DNA of 14,007 bases, taken from NCBI GenBank assembly GCA_934699305.1, contig CAKUWM010000044.1, positions 1-14,007 of the forward strand. The letters run 5' to 3'. Both the position numbers and the translations under genes were made by a program. Below the pieces are notes generated by a model. The model was not told the DNA's origin and did no database searches. It was given only the letters and a program-made list of their open reading frames with translations. This document shows, one piece after another, positions 8,441 to 13,981 of the stretch (position 1 is the first letter of the stretch; every line of letters begins with the position of its first letter). This DNA comes from an uncultured Saprospiraceae bacterium. Its GTDB lineage: Bacteria; Bacteroidota; Bacteroidia; Chitinophagales; Saprospiraceae.

Positions 8441-9739
8441 TTATAATTTGACAAATTTTTGAACGTAAACTCTCCTATCAGTTTGGAGATGAAGAATATA
8501 TGTGCCTTGTATAAGGTTATCCACTTTTAACGAATAAGACGATGTCATAACTTCCTGAGCATGCAATACATTTCCGGTCATATCCAATAGGCTTATGTTG
8601 GAAATTATCTCACCTTCTAACTGAATGTTGACGACATCGACAGCAGGATCAGGGAAAACATGTGCTTGAAATACATCTTTATCATACGTGGAAAGGGGTG
8701 AACAGTCTGCCTGATCGGTATTGGTTGTTCCCAATGAGCCATTATTGACATACCAATATTCCCAATTGCCGCCATTTCCGGTCACCCAATCTTTCAAATC
8801 AAATGTATTTTCTCCACCTTTGGTCCCTTTAATTCGATATACCCAAAGTGCCCTATTTTGTCTCGACCACGTCAAAGGCTGATTCTTTAGACACAGTTCA
8901 GGCGAAACATCTGTCAATCCACAATTGGGACGCAAGAAATAAGCGTTGTCATTACTGGATGGATATTCGCCAAATACCCTTGCAATACCGTCTTCATCGA
9001 TGCACACTGCCGTATATTCATCACAGGCAATGCCCCTCCCCTCTACTTGAAAATCAGTCAAAATTCTTGCCAAAAAAGTAACATGCCGCCCCCTCCGATC
9101 CGGATCATCATAATGGGTATCTGTAACAACATTTTCCAGATAACGATTGTCCAAAAAACGAGCAGAATCAATGGTTACCCGTGAATGGTATGGATTAGAA
9201 AGTGCTTGTTCCGACGTCACAGAACCATTGCGTCCGGTATAAATAAACTTCCCCATAATAGCCATACCCGCACTGGTTCCACCAAGGACAATATTCCTGT
9301 TATGGATACCATCATTTATCAAAGAATCTATCTTCGTGTTTTGCCAATATCGAACATATTCACCCTGATCACCTCCGGCAAACCATATTGCCTCCGCTCC
9401 TCGTATCTTTTCTTGAATATAAGCCTCATTGGATGCAGCGGCATTATGGCACACAATGGTTTCAACGCTATTGACCTTGACGCCCAACTTACTATACAAA
9501 TAACTGTTGTAGCCATTAGAGCCACTTGTACGCAGGACCAATATATCTCCGCCTCCGGCCCTCCGGAGAAACCACCTCATGGCATTATCGTCTTCCGTAG
9601 AACCGCCCATCATACAGATACCGCCTTCTGATGCCGTAATGGTGTCCCGATTGGATCCGGTATGATAAACCGTATAATTCTGACTTATAACCGATGTTAA
9701 AAAGAAAAATGAAAAGAAAAATATAATAAAAATGCGCAT
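8441..9739 (-). CDS. Secreted cyanophycinase-like S51 peptidase with T9SS sorting tail
   Basis: 432 aa counted from the ATG at 9739 (a GTG directly before it could add one residue). A hydrophobic signal peptide covers residues 1-19 (ending VIS-Q). Residues about 35-260 are a peptidase S51 / cyanophycinase domain: GGSTEDD, FAGGDQGEYVRYW, nucleophile elbow GGTSAG (S156), DTHYDDPDRRGRH (H209) and the following CDEYTAV (E241), matching the Ser-His-Glu triad of cyanophycinase. The last 75 residues or so form a T9SS type A sorting domain (VFPDPAVDVVNIQ through GTYILHLQTDRRVYVQKFVKL). Typical cyanophycinases are about 270 aa and often intracellular; this one should be secreted or surface-attached. 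Cyanophycinases release beta-Asp-Arg dipeptides, but S51 members vary, so the substrate is uncertain. Its stop lies 6 nt from that of putP. Confidence 0.92.
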   Translation of the reverse strand: MRIFIIFFFSFFFLTSVISQNYTVYHTGSNRDTITASEGGICMMGGSTEDDNAMRWFLRRAGGGDILVLRTSGSNGYNSYLYSKLGVKVNSVETIVCHNAAASNEAYIQEKIRGAEAIWFAGGDQGEYVRYWQNTKIDSLINDGIHNRNIVLGGTSAGMAIMGKFIYTGRNGSVTSEQALSNPYHSRVTIDSARFLDNRYLENVVTDTHYDDPDRRGRHVTFLARILTDFQVEGRGIACDEYTAVCIDEDGIARVFGEYPSSNDNAYFLRPNCGLTDVSPELCLKNQPLTWSRQNRALWVYRIKGTKGGENTFDLKDWVTGNGGNWEYWYVNNGSLGTTNTDQADCSPLSTYDKDVFQAHVFPDPAVDVVNIQLEGEIISNISLLDMTGNVLHAQEVMTSSYSLKVDNLIQGTYILHLQTDRRVYVQKFVKL

Positions 9740-9759
9740 CACCTGAGTTTATATCGACT

Positions 9760-9767
9760 CAAATATA
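9760..9767 (-). promoter_or_regulatory. Candidate -7 element for the S51 peptidase gene
   Basis: The minus strand reads TATATTTG, a full match to TAnnTTTG, about 20 nt before the ATG at 9739. No clear -33 TTTG was found. The inverted repeat TGAGT/ACTCA (9744-9748 and 9757-9761) sits over the expected start of transcription and could be an operator or chance. Confidence 0.35.
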
Positions 9768-9793
9768 AATAAAATACCTGTGGTTTTGAGATT

Positions 9794-9829
9794 CAGTATT
9801 TTCCGAATTGTTTTTAAAGCAAAATACTG
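9794..9829 (-). terminator. Perfect 9-bp hairpin between gpx and the S51 gene
   Basis: CAGTATTTT (9794-9802) pairs perfectly with AAAATACTG (9821-9829) across an 18-nt loop, about 45 nt past the gpx stop. It may end gpx transcription or cut readthrough into the S51 gene. There is no long T-run after it, so the role is uncertain. Confidence 0.35.
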
Positions 9830-9873
9830 CCTTTACCAGGAATTTGGTTTCAATAAACCTTCATCGGATCAAA

Positions 9874-10449
9874 TCAATGTTTAAATAGTTTTCTCTGAAG
9901 ATACTGATCGATCTTGTCCGGCTTTGTCCATGGGGCGAACCTATCGACTACTTTACCATCCCGATCAACAACAAATTTGGTGAAATTCCATTTGATTTTT
10001 TTTGAAAGGAAACCGGACTTTTCAGAGACCAAATACTTAAAAATGGGATGTGCCCCGAGACCATTCACCTCTATTTTTTCAGTAATAGGAAAAGATACAT
10101 CGTATCGGTCATAACAAGTCTTTCCTATTTCAGCCTTTCCACCCGGCTCCTGATGCCCAAACTGATTACAGGGGAAGCCAATAACAACTAACCCTTGATC
10201 CTTATACTTCATATACAACTCCTGAAGCCCTTCGTATTGAGGTGTAAAGCCACATTCGCTCGCTGTATTAACAAGGAGTAGAACTTTTCCTTTGTATTGC
10301 GAAAAGTCAATCCTTTCGCCTTCAAGAGAGTTGATTGAAAAATCATAGATGCTTTGTGACATCGGTTTATCTTTTTGGTGAATCGGAAAAAATAGTCCAA
10401 TCAGTGCAAAAGTACCGATGAAAATACCTATTTTAAACATGATTTTCAT
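9874..10449 (-). CDS. gpx: Exported glutathione peroxidase (cysteine type)
   Basis: 191-aa thiol peroxidase that reduces hydrogen peroxide and lipid hydroperoxides. The conserved blocks are all present: NTASECGFTPQY with peroxidatic C66, GFPCNQFGHQEPG (C94, Q96), and KWNFTKF (W154, N155). C112 in TCYDRYDVSFP sits where the resolving cysteine lies in thioredoxin-dependent members, so thioredoxin is a more likely reductant than glutathione. There is no selenocysteine; codon 66 is a normal Cys. Residues 5-22 are hydrophobic after MKIMFK, so the enzyme is predicted to be exported or membrane-tethered, giving an extra 30 residues over cytosolic family members. The ATG at 10449 is chosen; M4 is an alternative. 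It is transcribed towards the S51 gene, 134 nt ahead of that start. Confidence 0.93.
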   Translation of the reverse strand: MKIMFKIGIFIGTFALIGLFFPIHQKDKPMSQSIYDFSINSLEGERIDFSQYKGKVLLLVNTASECGFTPQYEGLQELYMKYKDQGLVVIGFPCNQFGHQEPGGKAEIGKTCYDRYDVSFPITEKIEVNGLGAHPIFKYLVSEKSGFLSKKIKWNFTKFVVDRDGKVVDRFAPWTKPDKIDQYLQRKLFKH

Positions 10450-10773
10450 TCTTTTATTAAGCTACCGACAAATTCAAAGTGCTAAGATATAACTCAAACA
10501 GTGAAATTAGTTAGAATAAGATAAATAATCGAGTTAAAAATAGAGATATCATTAGCATTTCAGAATCTAATAAGAAACGCATTCTTTCACACTGTGGTAA
10601 TCTTAAATAGTGATAATATAATGTGACCTAATGCCCAAATTTTAGATAGAAAAGACATTCATTCAAAATAAAAAAGATGACTACCGTCATACATTCAATA
10701 ATTTTAAGAATATTTATTTGAACTAAATCAAGAATGCATAAAGTGATATGAATCAAAACCATTTTTCAAAAAA
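10450..10773. other. 324-nt AT-rich intergenic region
   Basis: Lies between gpx and the XRE regulator gene, both on the minus strand. Apart from the candidate gpx promoter at its left edge I see no ORF with coding character, no tRNA-like fold, no clear repeat and no strong terminator. A short A/T-only hairpin just past the regulator stop (about 10760-10775) is too weak to call. Confidence 0.6.
10469..10498 (-). promoter_or_regulatory. Candidate Bacteroidota-type promoter of gpx
   Basis: On the minus strand TTTG (10495-10498) is followed after 18 nt by TGAATTTG (10469-10476), one mismatch from TAnnTTTG. The start of transcription would fall near 10463, about 14 nt before the ATG. Confidence 0.35.
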
Positions 10774-11130
10774 TTAAGGCATTCTGATTAATCCTTGTAA
10801 TAATTCAATTTGCCTTTCCAAGATTTTAATAGTAGCCTCATATTTTTCGACAATTTTTCCGGACACTTGGTTATAAGTATAGCCGACATTCCCTTCTTGT
10901 GTAGTGTTGTTATTGAATACATTCTTTGCTTCGAAACCAAGTAAATCCAAGGGGTTTACTTCTAAAATCTCACTGATTTCATTCAGCCTATTCACCGTAA
11001 GTTGTGTTTCTCCGGTTTCGATTTTGGAATATGCTCTGGTGGACATATCTAATTGAGAGGCTATATAATCTTGTGTAAAGTTTTTAAGTTCTCTTACTTG
11101 GCGAATCTTAAGATGTGGGTCAACAATCAT
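10774..11130 (-). CDS. XRE-family helix-turn-helix regulator
   Basis: 118-aa DNA-binding protein. Residues about 7-64 form a Cro/CI-type helix-turn-helix: IRQVRELKNFTQDYIASQLD, STRAYSKIETGETQLTVNRL and EILEVNPLDLL. The remainder (about 65-85) is a polar linker rich in N and T, followed by a helical, probably coiled-coil C-terminus (EKYEATIKILERQIELLQGLI) that could mediate dimerisation. There is no sensor domain. It diverges from the small secreted protein gene at 11297, with a repeat-bearing gap between them, so local control of itself and that gene is plausible but inferred. Repression or activation cannot be told from the sequence. Confidence 0.88.
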   Translation of the reverse strand: MIVDPHLKIRQVRELKNFTQDYIASQLDMSTRAYSKIETGETQLTVNRLNEISEILEVNPLDLLGFEAKNVFNNNTTQEGNVGYTYNQVSGKIVEKYEATIKILERQIELLQGLIRMP

Positions 11131-11149
11131 ATAAATTGAATTTAAAGTT

Positions 11150-11177
11150 CAAAAGTAGAAAAAATAATTCAAATATA
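11150..11177 (-). promoter_or_regulatory. Candidate -7 elements for the XRE regulator gene
   Basis: Two full matches to TAnnTTTG are present on the minus strand: TACTTTTG (11150-11157) and TATATTTG (11170-11177). No good -33 TTTG is spaced correctly for either. The second sits in AATTC-n7-GAATT (11167-11183), a small inverted repeat that could be an operator. Confidence 0.3.
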
Positions 11178-11240
11178 GAATTTTAATATATAAAATTTTT
11201 AAATGCAACCCTTTAACTTTGTGTTATGCAAATATAGAAT
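11170..11240 (+). repeat. 12-nt direct repeat CAAATATAGAAT (two copies)
   Basis: Exact copies lie at 11170-11181 and 11229-11240, 59 nt apart, in the gap between the diverging regulator and secreted-protein genes. The first overlaps a candidate regulator promoter, the second a palindrome at the other gene's predicted start of transcription. Both are A/T-rich, which raises the chance of coincidence. Confidence 0.55.
11214..11221 (+). promoter_or_regulatory. Candidate -7 element for the small secreted protein gene
   Basis: TAACTTTG matches TAnnTTTG exactly. Transcription would begin near 11227, giving a leader of about 70 nt that starts at the 36-nt palindrome. No clear -33 TTTG upstream; the region there is T-rich. 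Confidence 0.4.
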
Positions 11241-11261
11241 AAACAATTCTAGCATTTGCAT
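11226..11261 (+). promoter_or_regulatory. 36-nt interrupted palindrome (operator or leader hairpin)
   Basis: ATGCAAAT (11226-11233) pairs with ATTTGCAT (11254-11261), and inside it TAGAAT (11235-11240) pairs with ATTCTA (11246-11251) around a 5-nt centre. The arms differ only by one unpaired base on the left and two on the right. It lies at the predicted transcription start and 35 nt before the ATG at 11297, so it could be a regulator binding site or an mRNA 5' hairpin. Confidence 0.6.
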
Positions 11262-11296
11262 ACATTTTTCAAAGTAAGTAAAACAAAATTTCAGTC

Positions 11297-11725
11297 ATGA
11301 GAAAACTACATTTAATGTGGATGTTGGTATGCATCCCGGGCTGGATGTATTGCCAGACAGACACTAAGGTAACCAATATTATCGAGGGAGGAAAAGTCCT
11401 TCTGGAATTTACAAAATTGTTTGTGGGTAATAAAAAGTCAAACAATTCGGAAAGTAGCGAAAACTCACCTTGTGCTATTAAGTTGACAGCCGATGCCGTA
11501 TTTATTAACAATGTGACACAGGTCATCAAGGTAAAGTTGATTGTGAAGTCCAGTCAGGTTGTAGCCGGCGAATTGGTTATCCAACCCGGAAAAAGCGAAT
11601 CTTTGTACGAGTTGAAAGAAGGTGTTTATACGTATGAAATAACCGATATGACTACGGCTATGGTCATCAGAAAGGGCGATATCCGATATGAACACTGCGA
11701 AAACATCACTACGAGTATAAAATAA
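11297..11725 (+). CDS. Small secreted beta-rich protein, unknown function
   Basis: 142 aa, not a family I can name. A signal peptide covers about residues 1-20 (basic MRKLH, hydrophobic core, cleavage near MYCQ). A polar, serine/asparagine-rich linker at 44-57 precedes a compact region (59-142) of alternating hydrophobic strands: IKLTADAVFINN, IKVKLIV, GELVIQPGKSESLYELKEGVYTYEI and IRKGDIRYEHC. The pattern PG-x-S followed by L-x-x-G-V-Y-x-Y suggests a small beta-sandwich, as found in other secreted Bacteroidota proteins. C59 and C134 bracket the fold and could form a disulfide. It diverges from the XRE regulator and precedes the cysteine-rich gene by about 113 nt; the two may share a transcript. 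The rare-looking N-terminal cysteines do not form a lipobox. Confidence 0.75.
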   Translation: MRKLHLMWMLVCIPGWMYCQTDTKVTNIIEGGKVLLEFTKLFVGNKKSNNSESSENSPCAIKLTADAVFINNVTQVIKVKLIVKSSQVVAGELVIQPGKSESLYELKEGVYTYEITDMTTAMVIRKGDIRYEHCENITTSIK

Positions 11726-11733
11726 ATATAATT

Positions 11734-11764
11734 ATTCGATATTATGGCGTCTAAGTAATCGAAT
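11734..11764 (+). terminator. Weak hairpin after the small secreted protein gene
   Basis: ATTCGAT (11734-11740) pairs with ATCGAAT (11758-11764), followed by the T-rich CTTATTATATT. Short stem and 17-nt loop, so only a possible terminator or attenuator before the next gene. Confidence 0.3.
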
Positions 11765-11838
11765 CTTATTATATTAGCGGGACATTCCGAAATCCGCTTT
11801 ATAAATTAAGTAGGAGAAACAATTAAACTTAATTTAAC

Positions 11839-12462
11839 ATGAAAATTACTTTTCTTGCGCTATTTATTTTAGCTTGTACAGCAGGCAATATGAATGTCTT
11901 TAAAAACATAGAAAAAGATACGGCAACAGCTATTTCTAATCAATGTATTCATTATTCCGGCAATACTTATACTATATTTTACAATCAAACAAGTAAACAT
12001 TTTTATATTGTAAGATTTGTTGCAAAACCGCAAATTCCGGCTAACATAAAATTTATACAATATTCAACTGGCCAGCTTCGTATGTCGAATATGGACAACA
12101 ATGAAATATTAAATTTTTCACTTGATGATAACATATATTCTATCACAGAAGCTTTTGGCCGTTCTTACGAAAAAACCTTATTAATAAATGGATCAGGTCA
12201 ACAAGGCTTTATTACAGATCCCGGAATCATTGGTGGAGTGGTAGAACTATCATGCAAATGCAAGAAAAACGGCACTAAAGCTGACTGCGATCATGGTGGT
12301 GAAGGCTCCAATGGCTGCGCCGTTCAGGATGGTGGCGGAGTATCACCATTTAATTGGGAAAACAACTGTAGTGTAAGCTGTAACGAAGGTTATTATGCCT
12401 GTTGCAATAAGTCGCCAGTGAAAAATGATTCGAGTTTTATTGTAACACCTGTCATTCTATAA
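11839..12462 (+). CDS. Cysteine-rich putative lipoprotein, unknown function
   Basis: 207 aa. The N-terminus (MKITFLALFILAC) looks like a lipoprotein signal with C13 as the lipidated residue, although L at -2 is not the best lipobox residue; simple secretion is the alternative. Residues about 35-125 are beta-rich without a recognisable domain (HYSGNTYTIFYNQ, FYIVRFVAKPQIP). Residues 139-189 hold eight cysteines (139, 141, 150, 160, 177, 181, 188, 189) in a glycine-rich setting, ending in C-SVS-C-NEGYYACC, which suggests a disulfide-stabilised module. This resembles the tails of some small secreted Bacteroidota peptides, but I cannot name a family. No clear TAnnTTTG promoter lies just upstream, so co-transcription with the gene at 11297 is possible. 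A long hairpin follows it. Confidence 0.75.
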   Translation: MKITFLALFILACTAGNMNVFKNIEKDTATAISNQCIHYSGNTYTIFYNQTSKHFYIVRFVAKPQIPANIKFIQYSTGQLRMSNMDNNEILNFSLDDNIYSITEAFGRSYEKTLLINGSGQQGFITDPGIIGGVVELSCKCKKNGTKADCDHGGEGSNGCAVQDGGGVSPFNWENNCSVSCNEGYYACCNKSPVKNDSSFIVTPVIL

Positions 12463-12506
12463 AAAGACATCGATTTCTCTCTGGATACCTATAAAAACCC
12501 CAAAAA

Positions 12507-12573
12507 CCAAACTCCGCTTTTAACCTCGGCTCAGTATTTAGAAGACTGAATTTAGATTAAAAGTGGAGTTGGG
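12507..12573 (+). terminator. Long nested hairpin after the cysteine-rich gene
   Basis: Arms of 17 nt (12507-12523, beginning CCAAACTCC; 12557-12573, ending GGAGTTGGG) pair with 15 Watson-Crick pairs, one G-U and one mismatch. Inside the loop TCAGT (12531-12535) pairs with ACTGA (12545-12549). The sequence after it is moderately T-rich. It is probably a terminator for the cysteine-rich gene, but it is longer and more complex than usual, so a structured RNA or a small repeat element is possible. Confidence 0.5.
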
Positions 12574-12683
12574 TTAATCTTATTTTCAATAAAGGAGTTA
12601 TGCTAAATTGATAAAGCAATAAAAAAAATCAATTGTCTTTTACACAAAGTACAATTTTATTCAACACGGGCCCAGTAACATAT

Positions 12684-12709
12684 TGAGATGGTCCTAAAAA
12701 ACCGGACAC
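12684..12709 (+). repeat. Left terminal inverted repeat of the IS
   Basis: Starts TGAGATGG and ends CCGGACAC. Against the reverse complement of the right end, positions 1-4, 6-8, 13, 15 and 19-26 agree with no gaps. Confidence 0.88.
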
Positions 12710-12733
12710 AAAAATTTTATAAATTTACGTGTC

Positions 12734-13012
12734 ATGAAACAAAAAAAGGAATCAAAAAGGAGTTATCGGAAGTATGATGATAACTTTCGATCAGGTGCAC
12801 TTGAACAGGTTCGACTAGGTCGTAGTGTAAGAGAAGTAGCCATGGGTTTGGGAATAAGTGAAGCCTTATTGTACAAATGGAAAACCGAGGCATCAGGCAA
12901 GAAGAATGAATCAAATGCTGAAATTAAAGAACTAAAAAAGCAGTTAAAGCAAATGCAAATGGACAATGATATTTTAAAAAAAGCCTTGACTATATTCAGC
13001 CAAAGCGGATAG
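12734..13012 (+). CDS. IS3-family transposase OrfA
   Basis: 92-aa DNA-binding part of the transposase. Residues about 10-52 form the helix-turn-helix (RKYDDNFRSGALEQV, then SVREVAMGLGISEALLYKWK), followed by a leucine-zipper-like helix (IKELKKQLKQMQMDNDILKKAL) that in this family drives multimerisation. Its ATG lies 50 nt inside the left IS end. The ORF ends at TAG 13010-13012, 28 nt past a slippery A7 run. Translation through that run in the -1 frame gives the OrfAB fusion, the active transposase in IS3 elements; OrfA alone usually acts as a regulator. Confidence 0.93.
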   Translation: MKQKKESKRSYRKYDDNFRSGALEQVRLGRSVREVAMGLGISEALLYKWKTEASGKKNESNAEIKELKKQLKQMQMDNDILKKALTIFSQSG

Positions 13013-13033
13013 ATCTTTATAATTTTATCCGTT
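12976..13033 (+). promoter_or_regulatory. Programmed -1 frameshift signal of the IS
   Basis: An A_AAA_AAA heptamer in the orfA frame (12976-12982, followed by G) matches the slippery sites of IS3 elements. A hairpin (13004-13013 with 13024-13033; core CGGATA/TATCCG, 10 pairs with two G-U) lies about 21 nt downstream and includes the orfA stop. A -1 shift reads KKSLDYIQPKR and continues into OrfB, giving a 414-residue fusion. Confidence 0.8.
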
Positions 13034-13977
13034 ACAGTGCAGACCAATACCCTGTTCGCCATTTATGTAGGAATTTAGGAGTAAGTACAAGTAACTATTA
13101 TGAAAGAGAAAAAAGGTTAGACACAAAGGTGTCAAACAGACAAGTTGAAAAAGATGTAGAAGAAGTGTTTAAGACACATAAGAGGCGATATGGATCAAGA
13201 AGAATAGTGTCAGAGCTCAAGGATCGTAGTATTTCAATAGGCCGACATAAAGTGTCAAGAATATTGCGGGAAAAGGGATTGTGCGCAATCCAGCCAAAGA
13301 GTTTTGTGCCAAGAACCACAACAGGAAGTAACTTATATCGCAGTCCCAATTTACTATTGGAAAGACCAAAAGTAGAAAGGATAAATGAAGTCTGGGTAGG
13401 TGATATAACCTATCTACCCATACAAAGCGGGGGTTGGGTGTATCTATCGAACTGGCTAGATTTGTATAGTCGAAAGATAGTAGGATGGTCAGTAATGGAA
13501 CACATGGAGGATGAATTAGTGGTAAAATCACTAATTCAAGGTGTTACAAGAGATCGGCCAGAATCAGGATTAATAATACATGCTGATGGAGGTGGGCAAT
13601 ATAAGTCCAATAGATTTCGAATAGTCTTAGACAAACATGAGTTCGAACAGAGTATGACAAGAAAAGACAATCATTATGACAATGCCACGGCTGAATCATT
13701 ATTTTCGAGGCTCAAAGCGGAGCTGTTAGAAGGTGGAAAATTCCGCAACATACATGAGGCACAACTTGAATGTTTTGACTATATTGAAAATTATTATAAT
13801 ATAAAAAGAAAACACTCACAATTGGGATATAAAAGCCCAATCCAGTTCGAAAGAGAAATGGAGAAAAAAAACAACCAGACCGAATTAGGCGAAGCGGGCG
13901 CAAGTCCTTCTGACCTTCGTTCCGCTAACGCTCCACTTCGGTCAGAAGGACTTAAAATAATGGAAAAACTCTACTAA
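12982..13977 (+). CDS. IS3-family transposase OrfB (DDE integrase core)
   Basis: Catalytic part of the transposase, made by -1 frameshift from OrfA. No ATG exists at its beginning; the frame is open from 12970, and the expected OrfB N-terminus (YNFIRYSADQYPVRHLCRNLGVS, read in two overlapping parts) lies before the GTG at 13129, so that GTG is not the real start. The HTH_21 region (KTHKRRYGSRRI) and the rve core follow. Counting from the GTG, the triad is D92 (VGDITYLP), D153 (HADGGGQY) and E189 (DNATAES), spacing DD(35)E, and KRKHSQLGYKSPIQFE closes the normal protein. An extra tail of about 36 residues follows, encoded partly by a perfect inverted repeat. Stop at 13975-13977. Confidence 0.92.
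   Translation, partial: SLDYIQPKRIDLYNFIRYSADQYPVRHLCRNLGVSTSNYYEREKRLDTKVSNRQVEKDVEEVFKTHKRRYGSRRIVSELKDRSISIGRHKVSRILREKGLCAIQPKSFVPRTTTGSNLYRSPNLLLERPKVERINEVWVGDITYLPIQSGGWVYLSNWLDLYSRKIVGWSVMEHMEDELVVKSLIQGVTRDRPESGLIIHADGGGQYKSNRFRIVLDKHEFEQSMTRKDNHYDNATAESLFSRLKAELLEGGKFRNIHEAQLECFDYIENYYNIKRKHSQLGYKSPIQFEREMEKKNNQTELGEAGASPSDLRSANAPLRSEGLKIMEKLY
13902..13953 (+). repeat. Perfect 14-bp inverted repeat within the end of orfB
   Basis: AAGTCCTTCTGACC (13902-13915) pairs perfectly with GGTCAGAAGGACTT (13940-13953) over a 24-nt loop. The stretch is richer in G and C than the surrounding IS. It encodes the odd OrfB tail and could form a strong hairpin in mRNA near the right IS end. Confidence 0.85.
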
Positions 13978-13981
13978 AAAA

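Noticed and set aside
9185..9631. 148-codon plus-strand open frame opposite the S51 peptidase
   Set aside because: It lies wholly antisense to a well-supported gene and shows no recognisable domain or export signal.
10450..11296. XRE regulator as the antitoxin of a toxin-antitoxin pair
   Set aside because: No adjacent RelE/HipA/HigB-like toxin ORF is present; the neighbouring gene encodes an exported protein.
11839..12462. Bacteriocin or modified-peptide precursor
   Set aside because: The cysteine-rich tail recalls such peptides, but the protein is long, has a Sec/lipoprotein-type signal rather than a GG leader, and no maturation or transport genes are nearby.
12591..12612. AGGAG followed by ATG after the cysteine-rich gene
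   Set aside because: The frame reads only three codons before a stop, so no gene begins here.
12606..12656. Overlapping A/T inverted repeats (AATTGAT/ATCAATT and AATTGT/ACAATT)
   Set aside because: Short, A/T-only pairings in AT-rich DNA that are expected by chance; no link to a promoter or gene end.
13129..13131. GTG as the start of OrfB
   Set aside because: The conserved OrfB N-terminus lies upstream in the same frame back to the slippery A7 run, so translation enters by frameshift, not at this GTG.
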